Of a stretch of DNA of 64,000 nucleotides, positions 12,342 through 24,620 are shown piece by piece; within the stretch, counting starts at the first letter, position 1, and each line of letters starts with the position of its first letter. The notes below the pieces were generated by a model that saw only the letters and a list, made by a program, of their open reading frames with translations, was not told the origin of the DNA and did not search any database. Location: NCBI GenBank assembly GCA_949130495.1, contig OX422210.1, positions 504,781,760-504,845,759 on the forward strand, read 5' to 3'. The translations under genes were made by a program, and so were the position numbers. Source of the DNA: Sambucus nigra. Lineage: Eukaryota; Streptophyta; Magnoliopsida; Dipsacales; Adoxaceae.

Positions 12342-14351
12342 ATGGAGAAATCATATAATAAAATGCCAGTTTTTTATGGGACTAATTATGCATATTGGAA
12401 AGCCCGCATGAGATCTACTTTAAAGGCCATAGATGAACGTGTTTGGATTCTTGTTGAAAGAGGGTGGACACCTCCCTCCGTTACTATTGAAAATGTGACC
12501 AGTTTAAAACCTATCATTTCTTGGACTGAAGAAGAATTTAAATGGTCATCTTTTAACTCTAAGGGTTTAAGTGATATTTCTGGATCCATCACTCCTGATG
12601 AGTTTCAATGCATCATGACATGCACCACGTCAAAAGAGGCATGGGATGTTTTGCAGCTTACCCATGAAGGAACAAATGATGTAAAAGAGTCTAAATTAAA
12701 AAATTTAACAACTCAATTTAAAACCATCACCATGCATAAAACTGAATGTTTTGATGATTTTTATGCCAGGCTATCTGACATTGTTAATACTAGCTTTAAT
12801 CTTGGTGAGCATATTCCTAATGCTAGAGTTGTTAAAAATATTCTTCGTTCCCTTCCTAAGCGTTTTATCCCTAAAGTCACTGTGCTAAATCCTATGGTTA
12901 ATTTAAATAAGCTAAAATGGGAGGAACTTGTAGGCGACTTGCAAACATATGAAATTGATATGTTCTCTAAAACAGTCAAGCCTAAAGAAAAGGGAATCGC
13001 ACTTAATGCCCAAGAGAGAAAGAGTGAGGGGTCGGCAAGAAAGAGGGGAGAGTCAACTACAAAAAGAGAGACAGATTCGTCTAATTCTGAGTGTGATTTT
13101 GACTTAGATGATTTGGCTCTTTTTGCTAAAAATTTCAAGAGAATTCTCAAATTTTAGAAAAATGGTAATTTTAAAGATAAAAAGAAGTTTGAGAAAAATA
13201 AGTTTAAAAAGAAAAATGAAAAAGGTTTTAAAGATCCTCCTAAGAAAGAAAGTGAGAGGTATTTTGAGTGCGACGGTAGGGGTCATAGAGCCTTTGAGTG
13301 TGCCACACGTATGAACAGAGAGAAAGGGAAAGTTGTCCTAAATGCTACCCTTAGCGACGATAGTGAGGTCAAGTCGATGGATTCTAGAGACAAGTCACCG
13401 CATGAGTGTAACTTCACCGCATTCATGGCTAGTCATGTGAGTAATTCTAGTTATCATCATGACAATGAGGATGATGCATCACAGGAACACCTCGACAGTG
13501 AAATCGATGTGAGTGAGGGGGAGGAAGACACAAGTGAGAGCGAGAGTGATATTCAACGTGCCTACGCTGAGTTAAATTCTGAGTCATTTAAAACTAAAAA
13601 GCGTAACAAAGCGTTAGCTCTTAAGATCATTGGTTTAGAGGAAGATTTAAGAAAATCAAGAGAGAGAGAGTCCTCCACCTGCACCACCCTGAGAGAGAGA
13701 GAGAGAGTCTGCCTGTGTTGAGAAAGAGAGTTTGTTTAGAGAGAGAGAAAGTTGTTTTGAGAAAAAAGAGGGGACTTGATTAAACAAGTGGCTAGTCTTA
13801 CGAGTGAGATTTATTTCTTCATTGATCCTCGAAAGAAACTTGAAGCCCTTGTAGCCCAGCTTACTCATGATCTCGAGAGAGCACGGGAAGTCAAGGTACA
13901 AATCGAGGACAGATCTATGAAGATGGGAAAGATGCTCCTCGACCCCGCTTTAGGTTTTGGTGATCGACAGGGAATTGGTTTTGATGGTGCCTCCACGTCT
14001 CAAATTGCACCTGGACCAGTCCCTGAGTTTACTACTACTCCATATGGTCGACGCCAAAATCCACGAAGGAGAGTTCGACCAAGAAAAGCAAACCAAGGTC
14101 CGCCTAAGACTGTGTTCTTCTGTACATATTGCAAAAGAAAAGGCCACCTGAGGGATTTTTGCTATAGTTTGGGTCGGACACGACATACTTCTGCTCCACC
14201 ACGTCATACTGATAAGTTTGCCAGTCTGCGAGAGCGTGTTGAGTTCTTAGTCGCCACATCACAGAGTTTGATGGAGGAATTCCAACGGATGTCCTTGCCA
14301 TTAGTGAATGCTTCTCATTTTTCGGCTAAAATAAACAACAACAATGGTAAA
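12342..14351 (+). pseudogene. gag: C2 gag: UBN2-type capsid, zinc knuckle, coiled coil, second zinc knuckle
   Basis: The ATG at 12342 opens an uninterrupted 271-codon frame starting MEKSYNKMPVFYGTNYAYWK, the typical N-terminus of Sirevirus/UBN2 gag. A TAG at 13155 interrupts it; the same frame continues to 13721 with a zinc knuckle near 13265 (CDGRGHRAFEC; first Cys replaced, YFEC) and an acidic serine-rich linker. A GA-rich stretch near 13660-13760 holds several stops and probably small length changes. The frame resumes at 13776-14351 with a coiled-coil-prone part and a second CX2CX4HX4C knuckle at about 14118 (CTYCKRKGHLRDFC). All parts share one frame with the downstream protease, as in a single gag-pol polyprotein. 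Confidence 0.88.
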
Positions 14352-14819
14352 TAAAAGGTTACCACTTCTTGGGTGCCTAAGAAAGATAAGAAAGCCCTTG
14401 TTGTTCATGTTGCTATCAAAGCACATAATACCTCATAATGGTATTTTGATAGTGGGTGCTCCAGACACATGACAGGTGATGCCTAATTTTTTATGTCTCT
14501 TGAGGATTATCAGGATGGAAGAGTCACCCTTGGAGATGGGAGCAAGTCTAGCATTATAGGACGTGGTATTGTAGAGTTACTAGGATTTCCTAAGCTAGAG
14601 AATGTTTTGTACGTCAAAGGGTTGAAAGCAAACCTTCTCAGCATTAGCCAGCTGTGCGATGCTGACTTTGCAGTAAAGTTTAATCGGGACGCATGTAATG
14701 TCTACAATCAATTCGAAATACTTTTAGTGCAAGAGGTGAGGACCGAAGATAATTGCTATGGTATTATGCCCACTTCCTCACTTGTATGCAACAGCGCCAC
14801 AATCACTCCTATGGATTTG
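14352..14819 (+). pseudogene. pol: C2 aspartic protease and GAG-pre-integrase segment
   Basis: Same frame as gag. The protease active site near 14439-14475 reads WYFDSGCSRHMTGD, the copia DSG motif in a conserved setting, so this part is not catalytically altered. Stops at 14352 (TAA), 14436 (TAA) and 14481 (TAA) break it. The open part 14493-14819 contains LGDGSKSSIIGRG and LENVLYVKGLKANLLSISQL, standard copia protease and linker blocks. It ends at a TGA (14820) where C1 has the tryptophan codon TGG. Confidence 0.88.
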
Positions 14820-15767
14820 TGACACCAACGTCTAGGTCACGTGAACGTAAGAGATTTGACTCGTCTAGCCAAAAAGGACCTAGTACGTGGCTTACCATTT
14901 CTTGGAAAGTTAACTTCCACGATTTGTGGACCCTATTAGTTGGGAAAGACAATTCGGAGCTCTCATAGGAAGCTGCATTCCATTACCACCTCCCGAGTAC
15001 TTGAGCCGATTCACATGGATCTTATGGGTCCTACTCGTACTGAGAGTTTAGGTGGTAAGAGGTATATCCTCGTGATGGTCGACGATTTCTCTAGATATTC
15101 TATTGTAGGTTTTCTGAGGGAGAAATCTGATGCTGTAGAGTTTTTAACAACCAACTGTCGTGTCTTACAAAATCAACACGGAGTCACTATTAATAGGATC
15201 CGTAGTGATAATGACAAAGAGTTTAAGGAAGCAAACGTAGATCTCTACTGTGATAGCCTTGGGATCAAACATGAGTTTTCTGCTGTGAAGACTCCTCAAC
15301 AAAATGGGATTATTGAGAGAAAGAATAGGACGATCCAGGAAATGGCTAGATCTATGCTTCTAGGTCGTAATGTTTCTAGGAGATATTGGGCAGAGGCAGT
15401 GTCTACTGCATGCCACACGGTGAATAGGGTTTACCTGTGCCCACACACACTTAAGAAGCCTTATGAATTATGGACTGGCAAGAAACCCAACCTTGCATAT
15501 TTCTGTGTTTTGGGGAGTAAATGCTACATCCTAAGGGATAGAGAGAAATTAGGAAAGTTTGACTCCCTAAGCGACGATGGAATATTGTTAGGCTATTCAT
15601 CAAATAGTACAGCGTACTGAGTTTTTAACCTGAAGAGCTCTAAAGTTATAGAATCAATAAACGTCACTGTGTAAGATGACGAACCTCCGACGATTATTGA
15701 TCCTAACCTTCAGTGTGAGGATGAGGACTTTTCTCGCAGTGATTTACCTGTCCCTCACCCACTCTTT
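14820..15767 (+). pseudogene. pol: C2 integrase
   Basis: The zinc-binding part is HQRLGH (from 14823) followed by CGPY; the second Cys of the CxxC pair is now Tyr, while C1 keeps CGPC. A TAG at 14937 replaces the CAG found in C1. From 14940 the core is open for 226 codons and keeps all three catalytic residues: D in IHMDLMGPT, D in RSDND, and E in TPQQNGIIERKNRT. The core ends at TGA 15618, and TAA 15672 follows. Both of these stops are also present in C1 at the matching positions (1372 and 1426). Confidence 0.9.
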
Positions 15768-17412
15768 GTGGACCCTACTCCCGTGTTAGAGGACACACCT
15801 TCTTGGGTTCGCAGGAGTCATGACCCTGCCTTTATTTTAGGTGATCCCACTCTTGGGGTCAAGACTTGTTCTCAGCTAGAGAACGTCGTTAGCCACCTTT
15901 GCTACACATCCAAAGTCGAGCCCAAGAATCACAAAGAAGCACTCAAGGATGAACACTGGATATCTGCTATGCAGGATGAGTTATTTCAATTTAAAAAGAA
16001 CAATGTCTGGGAACTAGTCCCCCGACCTAGTGAGACTAATGTGATAGGTAACCGGTGGATTTTTAAGAATAAAATGGATGAAAATGGTACCATAATCAGA
16101 AACAAGGCTATGTTGGTCGCTCAAGGATACACACAGATAGAAGGTGTATACTTTGGGGAGACATTTTCTCCTATTGCGAGGCTTGAGTCCGTCCGCTTAC
16201 TACTCGCCATCGCATGTCAAGAGTGCCTTCCTGAATGGCATTCTACAGGAGGAGGTTTATGTGGAACAACCAAAAGGGTTTGAAGACCCTAAGCACCCTG
16301 AGCACATTTATTATCTGAGGAAATCCTTGTATGGTTTGAAGTAAGCACCCCGTGCTTGGTACGAAAGGCTCACTTCCTATCTCTTAGCCCGTGGCTTCAA
16401 GAGAGAGGGAGTTGATATGACGTTGTTCGTCAGGAGAGATGACGGTGATATTTTGGTTGCCCAGGTCTATGTGGATGACATAGTCTTTGGATCCATGTGC
16501 TCCCAGCATGCTCACCACTTTGAGGAGGAGATGAAAAGTGAATTTGAGATTAGCATGGTAGGTGAACTTACTTTCTTCCTTGGTCTCCAGGTTTGTCAGC
16601 TAGAGGATGGGATGTTCATCTCCCAATCTAAGTATACTAGAGACCTAGTGAAGAAATTTGGTTTAGACTCCGCTAAGCATTCACATACACCTATGAGTAC
16701 TTATATTAAGCTTAGTAAGGACACTTTAGGCAAGGGCGTAGAGATAACCTTGTATCGGAGTATGATAGGTAGTCTTCTCTACTCGATTGTCAGTCGTCCT
16801 GACATAAGCTTTAGTGTTGGAGTCTGTGCAAGATATCAGGCGTCCCCGAAAGAGTCACACTTACTCACTCTAAAATGTATTATCAAATACGTGAGTGGGA
16901 CTCTCTCATATGGTATTTGGTATTCCTTTGACACCAATGACCGTTTGTCCGCCTATTCGGATACCGATTGGGCCGGGTTTGTAGATGGTTGTATGAGCAC
17001 TTCTGGTGGGTCTTTCTATTTTGGTTCTGCTCTTGTCTCTTGGTTGAGAAAGAAGTAAAACTCCATCTCTTTGTCCACTGCGGAGGCTGAGTACATCGCT
17101 GTCGGAAGTTATTGCACGCAGCTCTTGTGGATGAAGCAGCTGCTGGAGGATTATGGGATTTCACAGGACACCATGACCATTTTATTTGATAACATGAGAG
17201 CGATACACATATCTCACAATCCAGTCCAGCATTCGCGCACAATGCACATCAGGATATGCGAGCACTTTATACATCAGTTAGTTGAGGAGAAAGTCGTATC
17301 CCTGAGTTTTGTTCCCACCGACCGTCAGTTAGTCAATATTTTCACGAAACCTTTAGATGCCCTTAGATTTGAGAGTCTTAGGAAGTCTTTGGGGATTTTC
17401 ACAGTTAACTGA
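15768..17412 (+). pseudogene. pol: C2 reverse transcriptase and RNase H
   Basis: RT begins with the usual copia blocks (HWISAMQDELFQFKKNNVWE; NRWIFKNKMDENG). Near 16219 it lacks 32 bases that C1 has. This removes the motif A aspartate and shifts the frame, so the rest reads in the next frame. YVDD is intact (VYVDDIVFGS, about 16471). RNase H holds DTDWAG, AEAEYIA and FDN. Two more stops, TAA 16342 and TAA 17056, stand where C1 has CAA. The natural stop is TGA at 17410-17412. With motif A gone, this copy cannot make active RT. Confidence 0.92.
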
Positions 17413-18906
17413 GGGGTTGGTCCGTGCCTAGCATAGGATGCATTTTTCTCATATCATCTGATGCTTATTGGTAGATTGTATCATATGTTTTGTTTATTTT
17501 GTTTTTGGTTTTTTTATTTTTTTGAAAAATCCAAAAAGATTTTCTTTTTATAAAATTTTTAGAAAAGCTCAAAAATATTTTATTTATAATAATAAAATCT
17601 TGAAAAATCCAAAAAGATTTTTTATTTGCACCATTTATGGATGAGCATTTAAGATAGCCGAGTCACAATTTCATTCCATTTATCCATGTGACTGTTTGAT
17701 AGAGATTTGAGATGCTACATCATTTCATCCACGAGCTTTACATTATTTGGAGTCTTTGAGATGTGATTAGTGATATCTTTCTACATGATTGACTTCTATC
17801 TCCTTTATTGCACACATGCACGGCTATGTTTGATTATTGTACTTGTCTATCACATATTGGCTTGAGTGTTTCCATATCAATTATGTCTATACAATGTACA
17901 ATATGCGATAAAACTTGACAAGACTGGAATGCATACAGTGTGTTTAATTATGAACGGGGAGGGGCTGCGAAAGGTAATTCTCTATTCTTTGCGCAAAATC
18001 CACCATTAAAAAGGACCTGAAAAATTGAGGAATTTTATTATCCGAGGTCCAAAGAGGTTAAAAGAGCCAAAAAAAATTAAGGCAATAAAAAGCAACATAT
18101 GCCAAATATGGGCCATTAGGTTTCACCATCAATTCTCCAAAGTTTGATAATTTAGAACTCCTCTATTTCAAAATATATATCTAAGGGAGTTTGGTTGGAG
18201 ACTTTAAACGGGTTTGCACTTCCTTGAAAGTCCTGAAAAAGCATGAAATAGTTTTGGACGTTATTGGTGTGGAAATCAATTTGAGCTTTGATTTGTTGAT
18301 TTGATTGAGTCAATGTCTCATATTACCATTTTTTACACCAAAGGGAGATTTTGAGTTCATTCGTTAGAAGTATCTGATATTCATCGTATTGATTTTCCTA
18401 TCGAATTTGATCACACCTCTTCATTTTCACTATCATCAACTTGGTTGTTTTGTGTTCGTTCATGGTGTGATTTTTGTGTGTTTCAAATATTTGAAAAAAA
18501 TCATAGATAGTAGTTTATTCCTTGTGTCACCCCGGCTTTGCTTGCTTAATTAATTCTTCTTATTTGTCTACTTGGGGACATCATAAAAAGGGGGAGAAAG
18601 AATTATCATTATGGGGGAGTTGTGATTTGAGTTTTTGAGATTTGATAGAGTTCATCATAATTTGGTATCTATGTGCATCTCATTTCAAACTCGATATGTC
18701 ACTTGGTATTTTTCTTTGTCTCATGTGTGTAGGTACTTCTTTGATGATCTCTGATTTGCACACCCTGAAGTGTTGAAGAACAATCGATGAAGTCTTATTC
18801 ATTTGTACCTTTTCAGTTTTGGGTTCATGGAAAGGTAGATTTGTATAGTAAATTTTATACTTGATAATTCGGATGTTTGTTTTTATGTTTGTACCGGCAT
18901 AGACAT
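17413..18906 (+). other. C2 3' noncoding region
   Basis: About 1.5 kb without a gene. Two hairpins (17524-17544 and 17602-17622) have arms GAAAAATC and GATTTT with loop CAAAAA. Purine tracts (AAAAAGGGGGAGAAAG near 18586 and TATGGGGGAG near 18611) precede the real polypurine tract; multiple tracts of this kind are described for Sireviruses. The block CTCATGTGTGTAGGTAC near 18720 is conserved in C1 and C3. Confidence 0.75.
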
Positions 18907-18917
18907 AGGGGGAGATT
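18907..18917 (+). promoter_or_regulatory. C2 polypurine tract
   Basis: AGGGGGAGATT lies directly before the 3' LTR start TGTAAGG, as required for plus-strand priming. Confidence 0.95.
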
Positions 18918-19789
18918 TGTAAGGACATTTTTTCCAGTATTTATGTATATGTCATAAGTCGTTACATTGTTGAAGAAATTCAAGATCTCATCATCATCAA
19001 CGGATCCGAATATCAAAGAATTCAAGGAAGGAATCAAAATTCTGGACAGCCAGACCGGTCCTCCTGTTGGAAAACGAACCGGTCCGCCCCCGGACCGATC
19101 CGCCCTCTACTCGGATTGATCTGCCTTGCTCTTCAAGCCAGTGTACCCCGGATCGAATGCGAATAGAAAAGACCTATTTCAAAAATGAACCGATCCGACT
19201 TCGGACCGATCCGCATCCTTACCGGACCGGTCCGCCTGGGATAAAATTGTGCAGATCATGTTCAGTTATTTACGGCCCAGGTTTTCTTTTATAAACCGAC
19301 TTCGGGGATTTGTTTTCTAAGACTTACAGAGACGATTTTCAGAGTCCCAATACTCTAAGTCTTCATCTTCATGAGTTCACAAACTCATGTGTAATTCACA
19401 CAACCTTGCCATATCTGTGTGAATCACTTTGCAACCCAAGAACACACTTTTGTTTATTCATACCCTTGTAGAGAAGACCGACCTTCTTCTTCATTGATGC
19501 CCTCCTGGAAAGGGAAACTTCCAGCCGTCGACTATAGATCCGACGCTTGCGTGTAATTCTATGTCACTGTATTTTCATTGCAATTCGAGAATTTGTATGT
19601 TACAATATTATAATAAAAATAAATGGTTTTGCCCCTTTGGGAGATTTTTCCTCAATTGTGTGTGTTTGATCATACTAGCATGTTCTTACATCTTATTCAA
19701 TCACACCTAGTTGCATGTTTAGGGTTTAATAGGGTTAAACTGAGTTTAATTATATTATTTCTTAATTTGAACGCACGCGCACCTCTTCA
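18918..19789 (+). repeat. C2 3' LTR
   Basis: 872 bp, TGTAAGGAC to CACCTCTTCA, followed by the duplication GTTCT at 19790-19794. It is 14 bp longer than the 5' LTR because of small length differences within the palindrome cluster (19051-19236). Confidence 0.95.
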
Positions 19790-20099
19790 GTTCTAATGAG
19801 ATTCGAGGGAATGGGGAAAAGAGCAGGTATTTCTCGTTTGATTTCGTTCAAAGCTCATTCGAACGACCCTATCTATCTTGTTCTAATGACCAATCCTTTT
19901 GTTTGAACGTCCCAAGATTTCTATACATAATCTTAAGCCATTGAATTACCATTTTTCACAAAAGCCACCGAATATTTCAAAATAGAAAACCATCCATTAT
20001 ATTAAGTATGTGACCAACTTGGCATGAAAATTACAAGGAAAGAAAATACAATCTCGGGCACGATCGTCACATTCTCCCGTCCTTAGGAAATTTTTTCCC

Positions 20100-20928
20100 C
20101 AAAATTAACACGACTAATTTAGGGAAAGAGCTCTAGGTACTTCTCACACATCTTTGACTCGCATTCCCAAGTAGAAACTTTTACACCTTGGAACTCCCAA
20201 AGACCATCACTAACGGAATGACCTTGTGGCATAAGACTTTGTCCTCGCGGTCTAAGATGGATTCAGGTCACGTGGTTATTATAATTTCTTCCTCTAACTC
20301 AATGTGGTTCCAATTTATGATGTGCTGAGGATCTACGATGTATTTCTTTAGCATGGATACATGGAACACATGGTGAATTTGGGATGACTTAGGAGGTAAC
20401 ACCAAATGATACTATACGTCTGTGATCCCTTCTAGGATCTCAAAGGAACTAATATATCAAGGGGACAACTTCCCATTCTTTCTAAACTGCTGTTGCCCTA
20501 AACTTTAATGGCACATGATCACCCAATTCAAAATCTAGAGGTATCCACCGATTGTTAGCATAATTCTCCTATCGACTCTAAGCCATCACGAGTCTTTGTC
20601 ATATTCCCCAAAATTTATCAATCATATCCTTGATCATGTCTGAATTTCTTAGGTGTTTCTCACCCACCTCTACTCAGCACACTAGAGAGAGGCACGACCT
20701 CCCGTAAAGAGACTCATAGGGAGCCATAGCAATGTTGGTCTAATAGTTATTGTTGTTGGAAAATTTTGCTAAAGGCATATTGTACGCATAACTGCCCTGG
20801 AAATCAAGCATACAAGCCCTCCACATATCCTCTAAAATTTGAATAGCCTGATCTGATTGCCTATCCGTATCGGGATTGTAAGTTATACTCATCTTCAACT
20901 CGATACGCAATTATTGCTAAAACTTCTT
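20100..20928 (-). pseudogene. pol: G1 integrase C-terminus and chromodomain
   Basis: Reading the minus strand from about 20290 to 20115 gives ILDREDKVL, then VIPLV, then STWECESKM and KYLELFP, in slightly shifting frames. This is the block pattern of the chromodomain at the end of Tekay/Del chromovirus polyproteins, which targets insertion to heterochromatin. The segment between it and 20928 is the integrase C-terminal part, too broken to give an open frame. The chromodomain is the main reason for calling G1 a chromovirus. Confidence 0.75.
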
Positions 20929-21367
20929 TTAAAATTGAGACACAAATCGAGGATCTCTGTCCGAGACGATCGAGAATGGGATGTCATGAAGTTGGACTAT
21001 CTCTTGGACATACAACTTCTCTAACTTAGACACGTTGTTCGCGACCTTAATCGATAAAAAGTGTGCAGAATTCGTAAGTTGATTCACTATAACCCAAACT
21101 TCATCATGACCACATTCCCCCCCCCCCCCCCGTGGTAGGGCAATGAAAAAGTTCATCGTGATGTGCTCCCACTTCCATTCCGCTACTAGTAGTGGTTGTA
21201 ATAGACCCGTTGGTTTCATCTGCTCTGCCTTCACGTGCTGGCACATATAGAATTTCAACACATATGCCAAATCTCTCATTATACGGGACCACGAAACATC
21301 TCTATATAGGTCCTTATACATCTTTGTGGCACCGGGATGTATGCTGAAGCGTGAGTGATGGGCCTCC
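20929..21367 (-). pseudogene. pol: G1 integrase zinc-binding domain and catalytic core
   Basis: An open minus-strand frame of 149 codons begins in AHHSRFSIHPGATKMY (zinc-binding region). The CxxC pair is damaged (FYMCQHVKAEQ). The core keeps the WKWEHITM block, but the first catalytic Asp is Asn (ITMNFF). GHDEVWVIV and SDRDPRF (second Asp) are present. A 15-base run of C (G on this strand) inserts glycines between LPR and GHDEVW. S2 interrupts the domain at 21368; upstream coding resumes at 22913. Confidence 0.92.
21117..21131. repeat. C15 homopolymer in G1 integrase
   Basis: Fifteen C in a row, encoding glycines on the minus strand within the integrase core. Confidence 0.95.
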
Positions 21368-22912
21368 TTTAAGGACACAAATTTCCAATTGAGTCCATAT
21401 ATAGTTTTGTCTCAATTCCGGATAAAAACATTTATTCATAGGATTGTATTTAATTGTAATATTCTCAAGCCTATGAAAAGTTTGTTGAAGAAGCAGCACC
21501 AAAGAGTATAAAGCTTCATCATCATGCCGATTTCGTGCCTCGTTTATACGTAATCAAACCATAGTTCCATGCTCCTAAGGTATGAATGAAATTCTATATA
21601 TATAGGAGCTTGGAACTTGTTTATTGGGTGTTAGGTTTATCTAAAAACTGTGTTTTTATTTTTAGTTCTTTCTGGTTTTTCGTTCGATAGAGTCGTTCGA
21701 ACGAGTTTGTCGTTCGAACGAAAATGTCGTTCCAACGAGATTGTCGTTCTAACGAGATTTCTAACGATCTTCGAACGAGTTTATATTGGAACTTCGTTAG
21801 AAGACTCCTTTGAACGAGATGTCGTTCGAACGAAATGTCGTTCGAACGAGTTTCCGACAGGAACAGTTTTCTGGCAGTTTTGAGCAGTTTTCACCCACTT
21901 CCCCACTTGATTCTTAACCAACTATTTTCAGACTTTAATATGAGCGGGAATCACTTTTGTGAATTAATCTTTTTCATATCCTTCTAACTCTTAGAGAGTG
22001 TTTAGAGAGAAAAAATCATAAAGAGAAAAAGATCATGTTTTGAGTGTTAATTTTCAAAGAGAAAATCTTTTACCACTCTAGTTTCCACCCACAGTTTTAT
22101 GTATCCAAGTTCATATATATACATCTTGCTTGGAGTTTGGCACCGGGCTTATCTCTACACCGAATTGAAGAGAGTGTTTGGGTTTGCTTCAAAATCCCTC
22201 AAAGAAGAAGTTGTTTTATGTTGATTTACCCACTTGGAGAAAGGCTCCTAGTTCGGATGACGGTGACCATATAAAGTCCGATCGGTGGATTCCGAGACCG
22301 CGGTGGAGCTCCAAGGTTATCCGCTAGGAAGAGGTATCTACAAGAAAAAGCGTCGGGGCTTGATAGGGATCGAGTCGTGTGTTGTAAGCCTTTCTGTCTT
22401 GTATTTGTAAATCCGTATCTAGTGGATGTATGGCTACGGCCGTCCGAGGTTGTTTCCCGTCTTGGGTTTTTCCTCGTACATAGCGGCGTAGTGATTTATT
22501 GTTTTTATTTTATCTTTCGCACTCACCTAGAATGCATGCTTAGGTTAAAAAGATAAAATTGGTTTAATCACTATTTATTTATTTTGGTGCTAAAATAAAT
22601 ATTGGGTAATTATATATTTAATTCAAGTGATGTGTTAAAATTAGTTTTGCCGATTTTGTTTAAATGAAAAATATGACTTAGAAAAATTCGAGGACTTGAA
22701 TTAATTGGTTTTAGTGAAATTTAAGACTTGTGTGTGTTTATTTAATTCTCACTTAAGTTTAATTTGAAATTGAAATAAATTAAAATTTAGTGTTCGTTTG
22801 TTATTAAACCATCACACTTCTTAACGCTTCCGCATCTTGAATATATATAAAAGGAAATAACTTTTTAATTAAAAGAAAATTTAAAAGTTCAGGGACCCAC
22901 ATCATTCCAACA
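21368..22912 (+). mobile_element. S2: solo LTR related to the C3 family, with CCTCC duplication
   Basis: The block starts TTTAAGGACACAAATTTCC, matching the C3 LTR start (TGTAAGGACATAAATTTCC) with the second base changed, and ends GGGACCCAC...CCAACA, matching the C3 LTR end. It is flanked by CCTCC at 21363-21367 and 22913-22917. Removing it joins the G1 integrase frame without loss. At 1545 bp it is longer than the C3 LTRs, mainly through its palindrome array (21694-21848). No internal sequence remains. Confidence 0.92.
21694..21848. repeat. Palindrome array CGTTCGAACG in S2
   Basis: CGTTCGAACG or one-base variants start at 21694, 21711, 21728, 21745, about 21768, 21807, 21823 and 21839. The first four are exactly 17 bp apart and the last three 16 bp apart. 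Most sites are extended to TCGTTCGAACGA. The 77-residue plus-strand frame across the array is not credible. Confidence 0.93.
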
Positions 22913-23729
22913 CCTCCTCCATCACCTCATCCTAAATCTCATTAATAATTGGAATAATCAACCTTCCCTCATGCTTCACACCCACATCCTTATCCACAAT
23001 GAGAGTGTTGAACACCTTACCACTCTAAATACGGTCACGATAATGTGCAAACTTAGTATCATAAGATTGAGCTTCCAACACCTTCTACTAAATGAGTTGT
23101 CTAGATACCACTCCCTAAATGTATGTCTGGTCTTAACCCTGTTGGATGTGCAAATCGAACTTCTATAACTAATCAAACATCTTTGCTCGGTAACACTTTA
23201 TCTCTACTAGCGTAAGCCCAGTCTTCTAACTAAGAGCATATTCACCACATTGGCCTTGCTGGGATAATACTCTTAGAAAAAACTGTAGTCTTTCATCAAC
23301 TCAATCCATCTTCTCTAATGATGATTTAGATCGCGCTCAATGAAAATGTACCACAAGCTTTTATGGTCAGTATATACCTCAAACCACTCATCGTATAGGT
23401 AGTATCTCCAGATGTTTAATGCAAACACCACTGCAGCTAACTCCTAGTCATGGGTGGGTAATTCTTCATATGAACTTTCAACTAACGTGATGCATAAGTG
23501 ACTACTTGACCATTCTGCAGTAGTACTGAGCCAAGTCTTGACCCAGAAGCATCACAGTACACCACGTAGCCTTTGCCTCACTATAGGAGGATAAGAACGG
23601 GTGCCAAAGTCAATCTAACCTTACATTCCTAAAAGGCAGACTCGTAATTCTCTCACTACTCAAAGCAAATATCCTTTTGCATTAACAGAGTGAGGGGCAA
23701 TGCAACTCTTGAGAAGTCATGCACAAATC
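22913..23729 (-). pseudogene. pol: G1 RNase H and integrase N-terminus
   Basis: No long open frame, but minus-strand translation gives the gypsy RNase H blocks VVYCDASGSRLG and LQNGQVV (about 23600-23500), then [20 protein letters not shown] (about 23410-23345), then the linker into the zinc-binding domain near 22913. Several in-frame stops are present. The first catalytic Asp region (CDAS) and the TDHKSL block are both recognisable. Confidence 0.8.
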
Positions 23730-24620
23730 TTATGTAGTAACTAAAAATCCCAAAAAACTACGCACCTCAATAACTCTCTTAGGCCTATGCCAACTCAGAA
23801 CGGCCTCGACTTTGGATGGATTAATGAAAATGCCCTCACCATAAACTACATGCATAAGGAAATTGACCGTATTTATCCAAAACTCATATTTTCTAAATTT
23901 GGTGAACAAATGGTTATCTCTAAGCGTTTGAAACATCGTGCGAAGGTGCTCCTCATAGTCCACATATGAAGCTGAGTAGATCAAAATATTATCCATGAAG
24001 ACCACCATAAATCAATCTAAATATGAATGATAGATACGATTCATAAAATCCATGAATTTTATTGAGATATTCGTCAAACCGAAGGGAATCACAAAGAACT
24101 CATAATGCCCATATTGTGTTTGGAATGCATTCTTAGGAATATTCTCCTCTCTGACACTCAACTGATGGTACCCGATCCTAAGGTCAATCGTTAAAAACCT
24201 TCCCAACCCATGCAACTGGTGGAACAAATTGTCGATACAGGGCATAAGGTAATTATTCTTCAATGTCACCTTGCTTAGTTATCTATAGTCAATACAAATC
24301 CTTTGGAATTTGTCCTTTTTCTTGGCAAAAAGGACTAGAGCTCCTTAACAGGATACATCGGGACAAATGAAACCCGTACTACTTAAATCTTCAAACTGTA
24401 ACTCTTGTAATTCCATCGAAGTCATCCTATGAGGTGGTGGAGATAAGCGAGACGCTCTGATGAAACTCTATAGAAAAATCTACCTCCCAGTGCGGGGGTA
24501 AACCTGAAAGATCATTAGGGAACACTTTGAGAAACTCCTGCACCACAGGATAATCTAACAACATCTGATCGGGATCCTCCTCATCCACTATACTTCTCAA
24601 CCACCCAATGTACTATTTTT
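23730..24620 (-). pseudogene. pol: G1 reverse transcriptase
   Basis: Two open stretches (24269-24012 and 24008-23730) are separated by one stop. Motif A is intact ([14 protein letters not shown]). The palm motif that should end in two Asp reads FMDN (VVFMDNILIYS), so the last catalytic Asp is lost. The fingers block PFGLTN and the end block SFLGF are present. The part up to about 24620 holds the RT N-terminus in broken frames. Confidence 0.92.

Larger units (their letters stand above)
11372..19789 (+). mobile_element. C2: full-length Sirevirus-like Ty1/copia element with GTTCT duplication
   Basis: Both LTRs start TGTAAGG and end CTTCA. GTTCT flanks the element at 11367-11371 and 19790-19794. 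An initiator-methionine-type primer site follows the 5' LTR and a polypurine tract precedes the 3' LTR. The internal region encodes gag with two zinc knuckles, then protease, integrase, RT and RNase H. Over about the first 105 aligned LTR bases I count four differences, so the insertion is fairly recent compared with C3. The element is defective: it has several in-frame stops and a frameshifting deletion in RT. Confidence 0.96.

Noticed and set aside
12761..13150. Minus-strand frame of 129 codons
   Set aside because: It overlaps the C2 gag capsid, which is supported by homology with C3.
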